Origin: CALHVX01 sp964640725
GTDB taxonomy: Bacteria; Pseudomonadota; Gammaproteobacteria; Pseudomonadales; Azotimanducaceae
Assembly: GCA_964640725.1 (NCBI GenBank)
Contig: CAZXIJ010000003.1
Location: 62,001 to 126,000 of the forward strand
DNA length: 64,000 nucleotides
Direction: 5' to 3'
Both the position numbers and the translations under genes were made by a program. This document shows, piece by piece, positions 25,642-34,527 of this stretch (position 1 is its first letter; every line of letters begins with the position of its first letter). The notes beneath the pieces were generated by a model that saw only the letters and a program-made list of their open reading frames with translations, ran no database searches and had not been told where the DNA came from.

Positions 25642-26661
25642 CTAGAAGTTCTTGCCGAGGTCCATGCCCGCATACAGGCTGGCGACCTGCGGGCCATAAC
25701 CGTTGAACTTGAGCGTCGGCATCCGGTTCGGGCTGAGCAGCGAGCTGGGCAGGCGCCGTTCCGTGGCCTGGCTCCAGCGCGGATGCGACACCTCGGGATT
25801 CACGTTGGCGTAAAAGCCGTATTCCCGGGGCGCAAGGCGCTGCCAGGTGTTCTTTGGCTGGCGTTTGGTAAAGCGGATCTTGACGATGGACTTGCCGCTC
25901 TTGAAGCCGTACTTCCAGGGTACGACCAGGCGCCAGGGCGCGCCGTTCTGGTTGGGCAGCGGCTTGCCGTAAAGGCCGGTCGCCATCAGCGTCAGCGGGT
26001 GCATGGCTTCGTCCAGGCGCAGCGCTTCGACGTACGGCCAGTCGATACCGGAAAACAGCGAACGCTGACCCCGCATCTGCGACGGCCGCTCCAGGGTCGT
26101 GAACTCGACGTAGCGTGCGTCCGCCGCAGGCTCGAACTGCTTCAGCAGCGCCGCCAGGGGCACGCCGCTCCAGGGCACCACCATGGACCAGGCTTCGACG
26201 CAGCGGAGCCGGTAGATTCGATCTTCGACCGGCAGGTCCTTGAGCAGCGCCTGCAGGTCGAACTTGCCGGTCTTGCCGGCCGCGCCCGCGACCTGCACCG
26301 TCCATGGCTCTGTGACCAGGGCGTCGGCGTACTTTGCCGGGTCGCCTTTGTTCAGGCCGAACTCGTAAAAGTTGTTGTAGCTGGTGACAATCTGCTCGGG
26401 GGTCAGCGGCTCGTCGGTGCGGAAGCCGTCGGCCGACACGCCGCCCGCTGCTGCGGTCGCCGCCGGGGCCGGCTGTTTTGCGGCGGCCGAGGCACCGTCT
26501 CGCGCTGCGCTGGCCGGCTCACAGCCAGCCAGACCAAGCCCGAGCGCCCCCATGCCAGCGAGGCCCGTCAGCAGCGAGCGCCGGTTCAGATAGGCCGTTT
26601 CGCTGGTGATTTCCGAGGGCTGGATCGCCGGTGCCTGAGACCGATGGAATCGCTTGGACAT
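25642..26661 (-). CDS. msrP: MsrP, periplasmic protein-methionine-sulfoxide reductase catalytic subunit
   Basis: A 339-residue molybdoenzyme that repairs oxidised methionines in periplasmic proteins. A Tat signal is seen (NRRSLLTGLAGMG, residues ~26-40), then a lipobox-like LGLAGCEP. The mature part carries SYNNFYEFGLNKGDP, the molybdenum-ligand Cys in YRLRCVEAWSMVVPW, VEALRLDEAMHPLTLM and GFYANVNPEVSHPRWSQATER, all diagnostic. It forms an operon with msrQ. The possible lipoprotein Cys followed by a Pro/Ala-rich linker is unusual for MsrP. Confidence 0.96.
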   Translation of the reverse strand: MSKRFHRSQAPAIQPSEITSETAYLNRRSLLTGLAGMGALGLGLAGCEPASAARDGASAAAKQPAPAATAAAGGVSADGFRTDEPLTPEQIVTSYNNFYEFGLNKGDPAKYADALVTEPWTVQVAGAAGKTGKFDLQALLKDLPVEDRIYRLRCVEAWSMVVPWSGVPLAALLKQFEPAADARYVEFTTLERPSQMRGQRSLFSGIDWPYVEALRLDEAMHPLTLMATGLYGKPLPNQNGAPWRLVVPWKYGFKSGKSIVKIRFTKRQPKNTWQRLAPREYGFYANVNPEVSHPRWSQATERRLPSSLLSPNRMPTLKFNGYGPQVASLYAGMDLGKNF

Positions 26662-26738
26662 GCGCGGACCTTGCTTGAGTTCACGGTGTTAGACGAAGCC
26701 GACGGGTAGAAGTTCACCCCCCGCCCGGCAAGGGCGTG

Positions 26739-27554
26739 TCAGCGGCCGTCCGGATCCGGCGGGCGCGGCTGGCTGTCCTGCGCAGCCGGGGCAAGCACGG
26801 CGTCCCGGTGCCGGCGCTGGCGCCAGCGCCAGGCGGCCATCAGCGGCCCAGAGAGCGCGTAAGCCGAAAACAGAAAGAGCAGCACCCGCGGTGGATCTGC
26901 GGACAGCACGGCAAATACCATCACCACTGCGACCAGGGTCACAAAAGAGACCCGGCTCTTGAGGTTCACGTTTTTCGGGGAGTAGTACTCAAAGGGCGAG
27001 ACCATCAGCAGCCCGGCCACCAGGGTGACAGCCGCGACCAGGTAAACCGGCCAGCCGGCCGCAGCGTTGTACCAGTCTTCGGTCAGGACCCAGACCAGAC
27101 AGGCCACCATGCCGGCGGCCGAGGGACTCGCCAGGCCCGTAAAGGAATCGTTGTCGCCGCTGGTGTTGTAGCGCGCCAACCGCAGGGCCGCACAGGCCAT
27201 AAACACGAAAGTGATCATCCAGCCGATTTTGCCGAGGCCCACCAGGCCCCAGGAAAACGCCACGAGGGCGGGCGCAACGCCGAAGGCGACCATATCCGAC
27301 AGGCTGTCGAACTCGGCGCCAAAGGCGCTTTCGGTCCGGGTCCAGCGCGCCACGCGGCCATCGGCGGTATCGAGCGCCATCGCCACAAAAATCGCGAGCC
27401 CTGCCGGAATGAAGTTGCCGTTCATGCCGGCAACAATGGCGTAAAAACCGGAAAACAGCGCCCCGGTGGTAATAAGGTTCGGCAGCAGGTAGATCCCGCG
27501 GCGCCGGCGCCGCGGTTCTGACTCTTCGGTCTCTGGCGAGCTGCTGCCGGTCAT
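26739..27554 (-). CDS. pssA: CDP-diacylglycerol--serine O-phosphatidyltransferase
   Basis: A 271-residue integral membrane enzyme of the CDP-alcohol phosphotransferase family that makes phosphatidylserine, the precursor of phosphatidylethanolamine. The family motif D-G-x2-A-R-x8-G-x3-D-x3-D is visible in DTADGRVARW...GAEFDSLSDMVAFGVAP near residue 62. The N-terminus YLLPNLITTGALFSGFYAIV is typical of the type II (Bacillus-like) enzyme. It follows ilvC by four bases and is last in the ilvB-ilvN-ilvC-pssA unit. Confidence 0.95.
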   Translation of the reverse strand: MTGSSSPETEESEPRRRRRGIYLLPNLITTGALFSGFYAIVAGMNGNFIPAGLAIFVAMALDTADGRVARWTRTESAFGAEFDSLSDMVAFGVAPALVAFSWGLVGLGKIGWMITFVFMACAALRLARYNTSGDNDSFTGLASPSAAGMVACLVWVLTEDWYNAAAGWPVYLVAAVTLVAGLLMVSPFEYYSPKNVNLKSRVSFVTLVAVVMVFAVLSADPPRVLLFLFSAYALSGPLMAAWRWRQRRHRDAVLAPAAQDSQPRPPDPDGR

Positions 27555-27558
27555 GGCG

Positions 27559-28578
27559 CTAGTTCTTGTCGCGATCGACCAGCGCGTCTTTCGTGATCCA
27601 GGGCATCATGCCGCGCAGCTTCTCGCCCACGGCCTCGATCTCGTGGCCCTGGCTCAGTCGCCGCATGGCTTTGATAGAGGGCGCCCCGGCCTGGTTTTCG
27701 GTCACAAACTCGCGGGCAAACTTGCCGTTCTGAATCTCTTCCAGAATGCGCTTCATTTCCTGCTTGGTTTCGTCCGTGATGACACGCGAGCCGCGGGTCA
27801 GGCCACCGTACTCCGCCGTGTTGGACACGGTGTACCACATGTTGGTAATGCCGCCCTGATAGAAGAAGTCGACGATCAACTTCAGCTCGTGCAGGCACTC
27901 AAAGTACGCCATCTCCGGCGCGTAGCCAGCTTCCACCAGGGTCTCGAAGCCCGCTTGAACGAGCGCTGCGGCGCCGCCGCAAAGCACCGCCTGCTCGCCG
28001 AACAGGTCGGTCTCGGTCTCTTCCTGAAAACTGGTCTCGATGATGCCCGAGCGGCCACCGCCGTTGGCGCTCGCGTAGGACAGCGCAATGTTCTTGGCCT
28101 GCCCCGTCGCGTTCTTGTACACGGCAATCAGGCTCGGCACGCCGCCGCCTTCGACGTAGGTCGAGCGGACCGTGTGACCGGGGCCTTTCGGCGCGATCAT
28201 GATGACGTCCAGATCGGCCCGGGGCTCAACCAGTCCGTAGTGGATGTTGAAGCCGTGGGCGAAGGCCAGGGTCGCACCGTCTTTGACGTTCGGCTCGATC
28301 TGGTTTTCGTAGATCTCGCGCTGCAGCTCGTCCGGCGTCAGCATCATGATCAGATCCGCGTCCTTCACTGCGTCGGCGACTTCTGCCACCTGAAAGCCGG
28401 CGTTCTTGGCCTTGTTCCAGGATGCGCCGCCCTGCCGCAGGCCGATGGTTACGTTTTCGACGCCGGAGTCCCGCAGGTTGTTGGCGTGCGCGTGTCCCTG
28501 GGAGCCGTAGCCCACCACGACCACGTTCATCTGCTGGATGATCGAGAGGTCCGCGTCTTTGTCGTAGTACACCTGCAT
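27559..28578 (-). CDS. ilvC: Ketol-acid reductoisomerase (NADP+), class I
   Basis: A 339-residue enzyme of branched-chain amino acid synthesis that isomerises and reduces acetolactate or acetohydroxybutyrate. The Rossmann motif is VVGYGSQGHAHANNLRDSG near residue 22. Magnesium and substrate residues lie in MIAPKGPGHTVR and in the C-terminal knotted domain (SFQEETETDLFGEQAVLCGG, EMAYFECLHELKLIVDF). The short length is that of class I. It is 38 bases after ilvN, with AGGA before the ATG. Confidence 0.97.
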   Translation of the reverse strand: MQVYYDKDADLSIIQQMNVVVVGYGSQGHAHANNLRDSGVENVTIGLRQGGASWNKAKNAGFQVAEVADAVKDADLIMMLTPDELQREIYENQIEPNVKDGATLAFAHGFNIHYGLVEPRADLDVIMIAPKGPGHTVRSTYVEGGGVPSLIAVYKNATGQAKNIALSYASANGGGRSGIIETSFQEETETDLFGEQAVLCGGAAALVQAGFETLVEAGYAPEMAYFECLHELKLIVDFFYQGGITNMWYTVSNTAEYGGLTRGSRVITDETKQEMKRILEEIQNGKFAREFVTENQAGAPSIKAMRRLSQGHEIEAVGEKLRGMMPWITKDALVDRDKN

Positions 28579-28616
28579 GTTGGGGTCCTGCCTGGTTCGT
28601 TAAGTTGAGGAGAAAA

Positions 28617-29108
28617 TCAGAGTCCGAAAACTTTGTCGCCGCGGCTCATGCCGGTGACGCCGCTGCGCGATACTTCCAGCACCGCACTCTTGCTGATCGC
28701 CGCCAGAAAGGCGTCGAGCTTGGCGCTCGGGCCAACCAGCTGCACGGTATAGCTGGTTGGCGTCACGTCGACCACCTGCCCACGAAAGATATCGGTGGTG
28801 CGTTTGATCTCTTCACGCACGCCCGCTTCGGCGCGGATTTTAACGAGCATCAGCTCGCGCTCGATGTGCGGGCTGTCGTACAGGTCGAGCACCTTCACCA
28901 CTTCGATCAACTTGTTGAGCTGCTTGATGATCTGCTCGATCTTGCTGTCGTCGCCAGAGGTGGACAGCGTTACCCGGGACAAGGTCTCGTCTTCTGTCGG
29001 CGCGACCGTGAGCGACTCGATGTTGTAGTTGCGCTGGGCAAACAGCCCCACTACCCGAGACAGGGCACCGGGATCGTTTTCCAGCAGCACAGCAATCACC
29101 CGGCGCAT
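28617..29108 (-). CDS. ilvN: Acetolactate synthase small (regulatory) subunit
   Basis: A 163-residue regulatory subunit. The N-terminal ACT domain (VLLENDPGALSRVVGLFAQRNYNIESLTV) binds valine for feedback inhibition, and the C-terminal ALS domain follows. The ATG at 29108 overlaps the ilvB stop as TGATG, so the two are translationally coupled and made together. The open frame continues upstream through ilvB in another phase, but that part is not coding for this protein. The symbol ilvH would be equally valid. Confidence 0.95.
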   Translation of the reverse strand: MRRVIAVLLENDPGALSRVVGLFAQRNYNIESLTVAPTEDETLSRVTLSTSGDDSKIEQIIKQLNKLIEVVKVLDLYDSPHIERELMLVKIRAEAGVREEIKRTTDIFRGQVVDVTPTSYTVQLVGPSAKLDAFLAAISKSAVLEVSRSGVTGMSRGDKVFGL

Positions 29109-30865
29109 CAGGCGGCACCCACGGTCAGCGTCTTGCTCAGCACCATGTCGGCCATGGAGCCACCCTTGATGGCCATGGGATACACGTGCTGGCCCGGATC
29201 GACCCAGACGTCGATGAGCACCAGCTTGCGCTTCATCTCTTCCGAGAACGCCTCTTCCAGCACCGCTTTCAGATCGCCCGCCTTGTCGACACGGTAGCCG
29301 ACATGGCCGAAGGACTCGGCAAGGGTCTTGAAGTCTGGCAGGGAGTCGCTGTAGGTGCTGGACGAGTGCCGGCCGCCGTACTGCATGTCCTGCCACTGCT
29401 TCACCATGCCGAGCGCCTGGTTGTTCAGGTTCAGAATCTTGATGGGCAGCCCGTACTGCAGGCAGGTCGACAGCTCCTGCATGTTCATCATGAAACTGCC
29501 TTCGCCGGTGACACAGGCAACGACCGCGTCCGGGTAAGCAAACTGCACGCCCATAGCGGACGGCAGCCCAAAGCCCATGGTTCCGAGCCCGCCGGAGTTG
29601 ATCCACTGGCGCGGCGCCTTGAAGGGGTAGTACTGCGCCGCGAACATCTGGTGCTGGCCGACATCGCTGCTGACATAGGCGTCGCCGTTCGTGACCTGAT
29701 ACAGCATCTGTACCGCGTACTGCGGCGGAATCACGGCTTCCGGGGCTGGCGCCAGATGGTGGTCGAGCCCGTGGTCGTCGCGCCACTGCTGGCACTGAGC
29801 GCGCCAGTGCGCCAGGGCTTCGCTGTCGGGCTCGGTGCCGTCCGCCAGCTGTCGTTGGAGCTCCCGGTCGAGCTCTTCGAGGACGTTGCGGACCTGGCCC
29901 ACGATCGGGATGTCGACTTCGACGATCTTCGAAATCGACGCCGGATCGACGTCGATGTGAATGATCGTGGCTTCGCGACAGAACTTTTTCGGGTTGTTCG
30001 TGACCCGGTCATCGAAGCGAGCCCCCACTGCCAGCACGACGTCGGCGTTGTGCATGGCCATGTTGGCCTCGTAGGTGCCGTGCATGCCGAGCATGCCGAG
30101 AAACTGGTCAGAGGCACCGGGAAAGGCCCCAAGACCCATGAGGGTATTGGTGACCGGCGCGCCCAACCGTTCTGCCACGGCCCGAAACGGCTCGCTGCCG
30201 TCGCCGAGCACGATGCCGCCCCCGCCATAGATCACCGGCCGCTTGGCGCCGAGCAGCGCCTGCGCGGCCTTGCGGATCTGCCGCCCGTTGCCGCGCACGG
30301 CCGGGTTGTAGGAACGCATCTTCACTTCCCGCGGGTAGTGGTAGTCCGCCAGCAGGCTCGGGTCTGTGGTGTTCTTTGGCACGTCAATCACCACCGGCCC
30401 CGGGCGCCCGGACTCGGCGATATGAAACGCCTTGCGCACGATCTCGGGGATCTCTTCGGCGGAGCTCACCATAAAGCTGTGCTTCACGACGGGCCGGGAG
30501 ATACCGACCATGTCGGTTTCCTGAAAGGCATCAGTGCCGATCAGATCCTGCTGAACCTGCCCCGAGATCACCACCATGGGCACGGAATCCATGTAGGCGG
30601 TCGCGATGCCGGTCACGGCATTGGTCGCGCCGGGCCCGGAGGTCACCAGCACCACGCCGGCCCGACCGGTCGCCCGAGCGTACCCGTCCGCCATGTGCGT
30701 GGCGGCCTGCTCGTGACGCACCAGCACGTGCTCCACCTTTTGCTGGCGGAAGATTGCGTCATAGATGTGCAGTGCTGCGCCGCCGGGATAGCCGAAGATG
30801 TATTCCACACCTTCATCCTGAAGCGCCCGGATCAGCATGTCGCCGCCGGAGAGCCGCTCCGTCAT
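29108..30865 (-). CDS. ilvB: Acetolactate synthase large (catalytic) subunit
   Basis: A 585-residue ThDP-dependent enzyme that makes acetolactate and acetohydroxybutyrate. The catalytic Glu is in VRHEQAATHMADGYARATGR near residue 50, the central FAD-binding domain follows, and the ThDP/Mg motif is in VTGEGSFMMNMQELSTCLQYGLPIKILNLNN. Start ATG at 30865 with CGGAG eight bases upstream; the open frame extends to 30973 but runs across the predicted promoter. First gene of ilvBNC-pssA. The symbol ilvI is an alternative. Confidence 0.95.
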   Translation of the reverse strand: MTERLSGGDMLIRALQDEGVEYIFGYPGGAALHIYDAIFRQQKVEHVLVRHEQAATHMADGYARATGRAGVVLVTSGPGATNAVTGIATAYMDSVPMVVISGQVQQDLIGTDAFQETDMVGISRPVVKHSFMVSSAEEIPEIVRKAFHIAESGRPGPVVIDVPKNTTDPSLLADYHYPREVKMRSYNPAVRGNGRQIRKAAQALLGAKRPVIYGGGGIVLGDGSEPFRAVAERLGAPVTNTLMGLGAFPGASDQFLGMLGMHGTYEANMAMHNADVVLAVGARFDDRVTNNPKKFCREATIIHIDVDPASISKIVEVDIPIVGQVRNVLEELDRELQRQLADGTEPDSEALAHWRAQCQQWRDDHGLDHHLAPAPEAVIPPQYAVQMLYQVTNGDAYVSSDVGQHQMFAAQYYPFKAPRQWINSGGLGTMGFGLPSAMGVQFAYPDAVVACVTGEGSFMMNMQELSTCLQYGLPIKILNLNNQALGMVKQWQDMQYGGRHSSSTYSDSLPDFKTLAESFGHVGYRVDKAGDLKAVLEEAFSEEMKRKLVLIDVWVDPGQHVYPMAIKGGSMADMVLSKTLTVGAA

Positions 30866-30952
30866 GGTTGTGCTCCGTGGGTAACCGTGGATACCGCTGC
30901 GCGCCCGGCCACAGGGGGCAAGGAAGGCTGGGCGGCAAAAAAAGAGCCGGGT

Positions 30953-30981
30953 ATTGTTTAGACCGCGGCCCATGTTGTCAA
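30953..30981 (-). promoter_or_regulatory. Predicted sigma-70 promoter for ilvB-ilvN-ilvC-pssA
   Basis: On the minus strand a perfect TTGACA (-35, 30976-30981) is followed after 17 bases by AACAAT (-10, 30953-30958, four of six matches). Transcription would start near 30946, giving an ~80-base leader before ilvB that contains a run of seven U close to its start. Confidence 0.6.
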
Positions 30982-31084
30982 TGAATCTGCGACACAGCTC
31001 TCACTGCGAACCGGGCGGACCACATGGGAAGGCGAGCGGTCGTGGCGTACCATGTCGCGACCTGGACAGCGTAGCAATGACTGC

Positions 31085-31621
31085 ATGAATTCCATCGGCG
31101 AGAACACCAAGGATGCGGCCGCTCCGGCCCGACCCGCGCCCCTGCTGGCGAGCGCTGTGCTCGCTCTGGCGGCCTTTTTCGCAGCGCCGCTGCTCATGGC
31201 GGGAGACGTCTACCGCTGGATCGATGCCAACGGCGTCGTCAATTACACCCAGCAAAAACCCGATGGCGTCAGCGCCACGCTGATTTCCGACGGCAAATCG
31301 CGCCGCCGGAGCAGCAGGTCCGCCCCCGAATCCGCGGCCGCAGGCGCGGTCGCCACGGTGGCCAGCACAGAAGATGGGGACTTGAACGCCGGACAGCAGA
31401 AGATGCTTGACGAGCTCAAGGCCAAGGAGGCCGAGCGCAAGATTGCCTACGAGGCGGCCAAGAAAGACAACTGCGCGCGTTCCCGGTCCCTGCTGAGCAA
31501 GCTGTCGGCCCGCGGTCGAATCCGCCTGAACCAGGAAGACGGCTCCCAGATTGTCATGCGTGAGGAAGATCGCCAGGCCCGCATTCAGGCGGCACAACAG
31601 GGCGTCATCGACAACTGCTGA
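31085..31621 (+). CDS. DUF4124-domain exported protein
   Basis: A 178-residue protein. A hydrophobic segment at residues ~18-40 (LLASAVLALAAFFAAPLLMA) acts as a signal peptide or anchor, directly followed by the DUF4124 core DVYRWIDANGVVNYTQQKP, the hallmark of the family. The rest is charged and helical, with a basic RRRSSR stretch. The ATG at 31085 or one at 31052 could be used; the shorter form is preferred as it gives a more compact signal peptide. It is divergent from ilvB. The function of the domain is unknown. Confidence 0.75.
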   Translation: MNSIGENTKDAAAPARPAPLLASAVLALAAFFAAPLLMAGDVYRWIDANGVVNYTQQKPDGVSATLISDGKSRRRSSRSAPESAAAGAVATVASTEDGDLNAGQQKMLDELKAKEAERKIAYEAAKKDNCARSRSLLSKLSARGRIRLNQEDGSQIVMREEDRQARIQAAQQGVIDNC

Positions 31622-31628
31622 GCCAATT

Positions 31629-32492
31629 TCAGCCCGGCGGCTGGATCCAGATCAGGCTGGCCTGCCGGCCCGTCGCCCGGGCCCCGACTGCCCCTGCGCC
31701 GCGATGCGAGTAGTAGCGCGGCAGCCCCCGGGTACATTCATCGCCACCGTGCACCCCCCCACAGCCAGCCGATTCGAGCTGCGCCCGCGCCAGGGCAACC
31801 AGATCCAGCTGCCAACGCCCGTGCCGCTCCGCGGACGCCGTCAGCACCCGGGGCGCCTGCCTGGATAGCCCATCCCGGGCCAGCCCTGCCCGTACCGCCG
31901 CGAACACCGGCTCATCCACCTCGTAGCGCGCTGCGCTGATGGTGGGGCCAAGCCACGCCTGCCACGGCGACCGGAGGTCACAGCCCCCGTCCTGCAGCGC
32001 TGCCAGGGTGGTTCCAATCACGCCGGCGACCAGGCCGCGCCAGCCGCCGTGGAGCGCGGCGACCCAGCGGCCCTGATCGCTCCAGAGCAAGGCCGGCAGG
32101 CAATCTGCGGTCATGATCGCCAGGCCCAGGCCGGGCTCGTCCGTCCACAACGCGTCGGCTTCCGGATCGCTGCCGGGAGGGCTGTCCTGACCAGCGGCCA
32201 GCGGCTGTGCCCCGGCGGCCCGCAGGACACCGACCCCGTGCAGCTGCGCAAGCCACTGGATTCGAGGCAGGCCCAGATGCTCAGCGAGCGCTTCCCGGCG
32301 CCTGGCAACCGCGACCGGGTCGTCGCCCACGTGCGGTCCCAGGTTAAACGCGCCGTACACTGAATCTGGATCCGGGCTCGCACTCGTGCACGTTTGCGCC
32401 ATCGCAATCCGGCCGGATGCCTCGCCGGGCACTGGCACCCGCTGCACCCAGGGGCTCAGCGCCGGAGGGACCGATGACGAATCAAGGCTCAT
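31629..32492 (-). CDS. pgeF: PgeF/YfiH-family laccase-domain protein
   Basis: A 287-residue Cu-oxidase_4 (YfiH) protein, in E. coli linked to correct peptidoglycan peptide composition and elsewhere reported as a purine nucleosidase. The metal/active-site His-Cys-His set is present: QLHGVGV near residue 75, TADCLPALLW near 124 and ALHGGWRGLVAGVI near 143. The C-terminus ends with the family-typical ATGRQASLIWI. Its ATG overlaps the rluD stop by four bases (ATGA), as is common in gammaproteobacteria. Confidence 0.92.
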   Translation of the reverse strand: MSLDSSSVPPALSPWVQRVPVPGEASGRIAMAQTCTSASPDPDSVYGAFNLGPHVGDDPVAVARRREALAEHLGLPRIQWLAQLHGVGVLRAAGAQPLAAGQDSPPGSDPEADALWTDEPGLGLAIMTADCLPALLWSDQGRWVAALHGGWRGLVAGVIGTTLAALQDGGCDLRSPWQAWLGPTISAARYEVDEPVFAAVRAGLARDGLSRQAPRVLTASAERHGRWQLDLVALARAQLESAGCGGVHGGDECTRGLPRYYSHRGAGAVGARATGRQASLIWIQPPG

Positions 32493-33484
32493 TGAGCGAC
32501 AGGGGCCAGGGCAGTGACGAGCGCATCCAAATCTGACGGCAGCGCGGCGCTCAGAGACAGGGGCACCCCGCTGACCGGGTGCAAAAGATCCAGATGAGCG
32601 GCGTGCAGGGCCTGGCGCGGGAACGCGCCCAGCGCGGCAATCAGCGGCTCGGGCAGCCCCAGAGTACTGACCGCACCTTTTTTAAAGGTGCCGCCGTAGC
32701 GCGTATCGCCCAGCAGCGGGTGGCCAAGATGCTGCAGGTGCACGCGGATCTGGTGCGTGCGGCCGGTCTCCAGCCGCGCCTCGATCAGCGTCGCGAAGCC
32801 AAAGCGCTGCCGCGGCAGCACCCGGGTGCGCGCCTCGCGCCCGTCGGGCCGCACCGCCTGCCGGGTCGGAACCCGGGGATCCCGGCCGAGCGGAGCATCG
32901 ACCAGCACCTCCCGTTCCAGGTCGCCCAGAGCCAGCGCCTGATAGCGTCGGCCGACCGCCCGGTCCCGAATCGCCTGGGTGAGCGCATTCAGCGCCGGCA
33001 GGCTAGCCGCGACGATCATCAGCCCGCTGGTGTCCTTGTCCAGCCGGTGAACAATGCCCGCCCGGGGCAGGCCCTGCTGCGAGGCCCGGTAAGCGAGCAA
33101 GCCGTTGACCAGGGTACCGTCGAGATTGCCAGCACCGGGGTGCACCACCAGGCCCGCAGGCTTGTTAACGATCAACAGATGCTCGTCTTCAAAGACGACC
33201 TCCAGCGGCATGGGCTGGGGCTCGCTCCAGTTCTCGTAGGGCACCGCGTCTATGGCCAGGACCAGCCTTTCGCCGCCGCGCAGCCTTGCCTTGGGCTTCG
33301 CGGTGCGGCCATCGCAGGTCAGGGCCCCTGCCTGGATCCAGCGGCTGAGCAGGGACCGGGAATAGCCGTCGTAAAGTGCGGTCGCGGCCTGGTCCAGGCG
33401 TTTGCCCCCCAGCGCGGCCGGCACCTCGCGAACAGCGACGGACGCGGAATCCTGGGGCAGAAGCTCGCCCTGCTCCTCAGGCAC
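32489..33484 (-). CDS. rluD: 23S rRNA pseudouridine synthase RluD
   Basis: A 331-residue pseudouridine synthase of the RsuA/RluD group, modifying helix 69 of 23S rRNA. An S4-like RNA-binding domain (KRLDQAATALYDGYSRSLLSRWIQAGALTCDG) is at residues 28-60; the catalytic Asp is in VHRLDKDTSGLMIVA near 140. Context next to pgeF and divergent to bamD is the same as in many gammaproteobacteria and supports RluD over RluC. The start is GTG at 33484 without a clear Shine-Dalgarno. Confidence 0.93.
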   Translation of the reverse strand: MPEEQGELLPQDSASVAVREVPAALGGKRLDQAATALYDGYSRSLLSRWIQAGALTCDGRTAKPKARLRGGERLVLAIDAVPYENWSEPQPMPLEVVFEDEHLLIVNKPAGLVVHPGAGNLDGTLVNGLLAYRASQQGLPRAGIVHRLDKDTSGLMIVAASLPALNALTQAIRDRAVGRRYQALALGDLEREVLVDAPLGRDPRVPTRQAVRPDGREARTRVLPRQRFGFATLIEARLETGRTHQIRVHLQHLGHPLLGDTRYGGTFKKGAVSTLGLPEPLIAALGAFPRQALHAAHLDLLHPVSGVPLSLSAALPSDLDALVTALAPVAQ

Positions 33485-33558
33485 CGGGACAGCCCGGTGG
33501 GGAACTTGCTTGTACGAGGGAAATCATTACATTAGCGCCATCTTACGGGACCCTTTTT

Positions 33559-34527
33559 ATGTCCGACATTTCACCGCCCTGCGGCCGCCCCTTGCTTCGC
33601 CGGCATCTTAGCAGCGCCGCCCTCCTCGCCCTGGTTCTGACCACCTCCGGGTGCATGCTCTGGCCTTTCGGCGGTGACGACGACAAGGAGCGGGAAGCTG
33701 CCGATCCAAACGCCACGGAAGCCCTCCTGTACCGCAACACCCAGCGCAGCCTGCGTAGCGGCAACTATGACCTGGCAGTGCAGGGCCTGGAGCAGCTCGA
33801 GGCTCAGTTCCCCTTCGGGCGCTATGCCGAGCAGGCCCAGCTCGAACTGATCTACGCGCGCTACATGGGCTTTAACCACGACGCTGCCCGGTTGGCCGCT
33901 GATCGCTTCATCCGCCTGCACCCGCAGCATCCGGACGTCGACTACGCCTACTACCTGAAGGGCCTTGCAGCCTTCAACAAGAACGTCGGTCTGATGGACC
34001 GGTTCTTCAAGACTGACGCCGCCAAACGCGACATTACCAGCGCCCGGGAGTCCTACGCAGACTTCGGCCAGCTGCTCGCGCGCTACCCGACATCACGCTA
34101 CGCACCAGACGCGCGCCAGCGAATGATCTACCTGCGCAACCTGCTCGCCCGCTCGGAGCTGCACGTCGCCGACTTTTACCTCCGCCAGGGCGCCTACGTT
34201 GCCGCCAACAACCGCGCCCGCTATGTCATCGAAAACTACGGCAAGTCCACCGCCGTTCCCGATGCGCTGGCCCTTGCGGTAGAAGCAAACTACAAGCTGG
34301 GCCTGACCGAAGCTGCCAACAGCAACCTGCGCGTGCTGGCGCTGAACTTCCCCCAGTATCCGGCGTTCGATGGCACCGGCGACCTGGTCCTGGCCGAAGC
34401 GATCAAGAACCGGGACCGCTCCTGGGTCAACCTGATGACCCTGGGCCTGCTTGATCGTCCCGACGTGCCTCCGCCGCTGAAGCTGGTGACACCGGGCACG
34501 AAAGCGGCCCTGAATGCCTCGGGCTGA
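33559..34527 (+). CDS. bamD: Outer membrane assembly lipoprotein BamD
   Basis: A 322-residue lipoprotein of the BAM complex that inserts beta-barrel proteins into the outer membrane. The signal peptide ends in a lipobox, LTTSGC, with lipidated Cys near residue 31. TPR-like repeats follow (YDLAVQGLEQLEAQFPFGRYAEQAQLEL). The motif HPDVDYAYYLKGLA is typical of BamD. The ATG at 33559 is chosen because it gives a compact signal peptide; the open frame upstream overlaps rluD. Its last 14 bases overlap pilS. Confidence 0.95.
   Translation: MSDISPPCGRPLLRRHLSSAALLALVLTTSGCMLWPFGGDDDKEREAADPNATEALLYRNTQRSLRSGNYDLAVQGLEQLEAQFPFGRYAEQAQLELIYARYMGFNHDAARLAADRFIRLHPQHPDVDYAYYLKGLAAFNKNVGLMDRFFKTDAAKRDITSARESYADFGQLLARYPTSRYAPDARQRMIYLRNLLARSELHVADFYLRQGAYVAANNRARYVIENYGKSTAVPDALALAVEANYKLGLTEAANSNLRVLALNFPQYPAFDGTGDLVLAEAIKNRDRSWVNLMTLGLLDRPDVPPPLKLVTPGTKAALNASG

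Noticed and set aside
28617..29795. 392-codon version of ilvN
   Set aside because: The first ~229 codons are ilvB DNA read in another frame; the real start is the ATG overlapping the ilvB stop.
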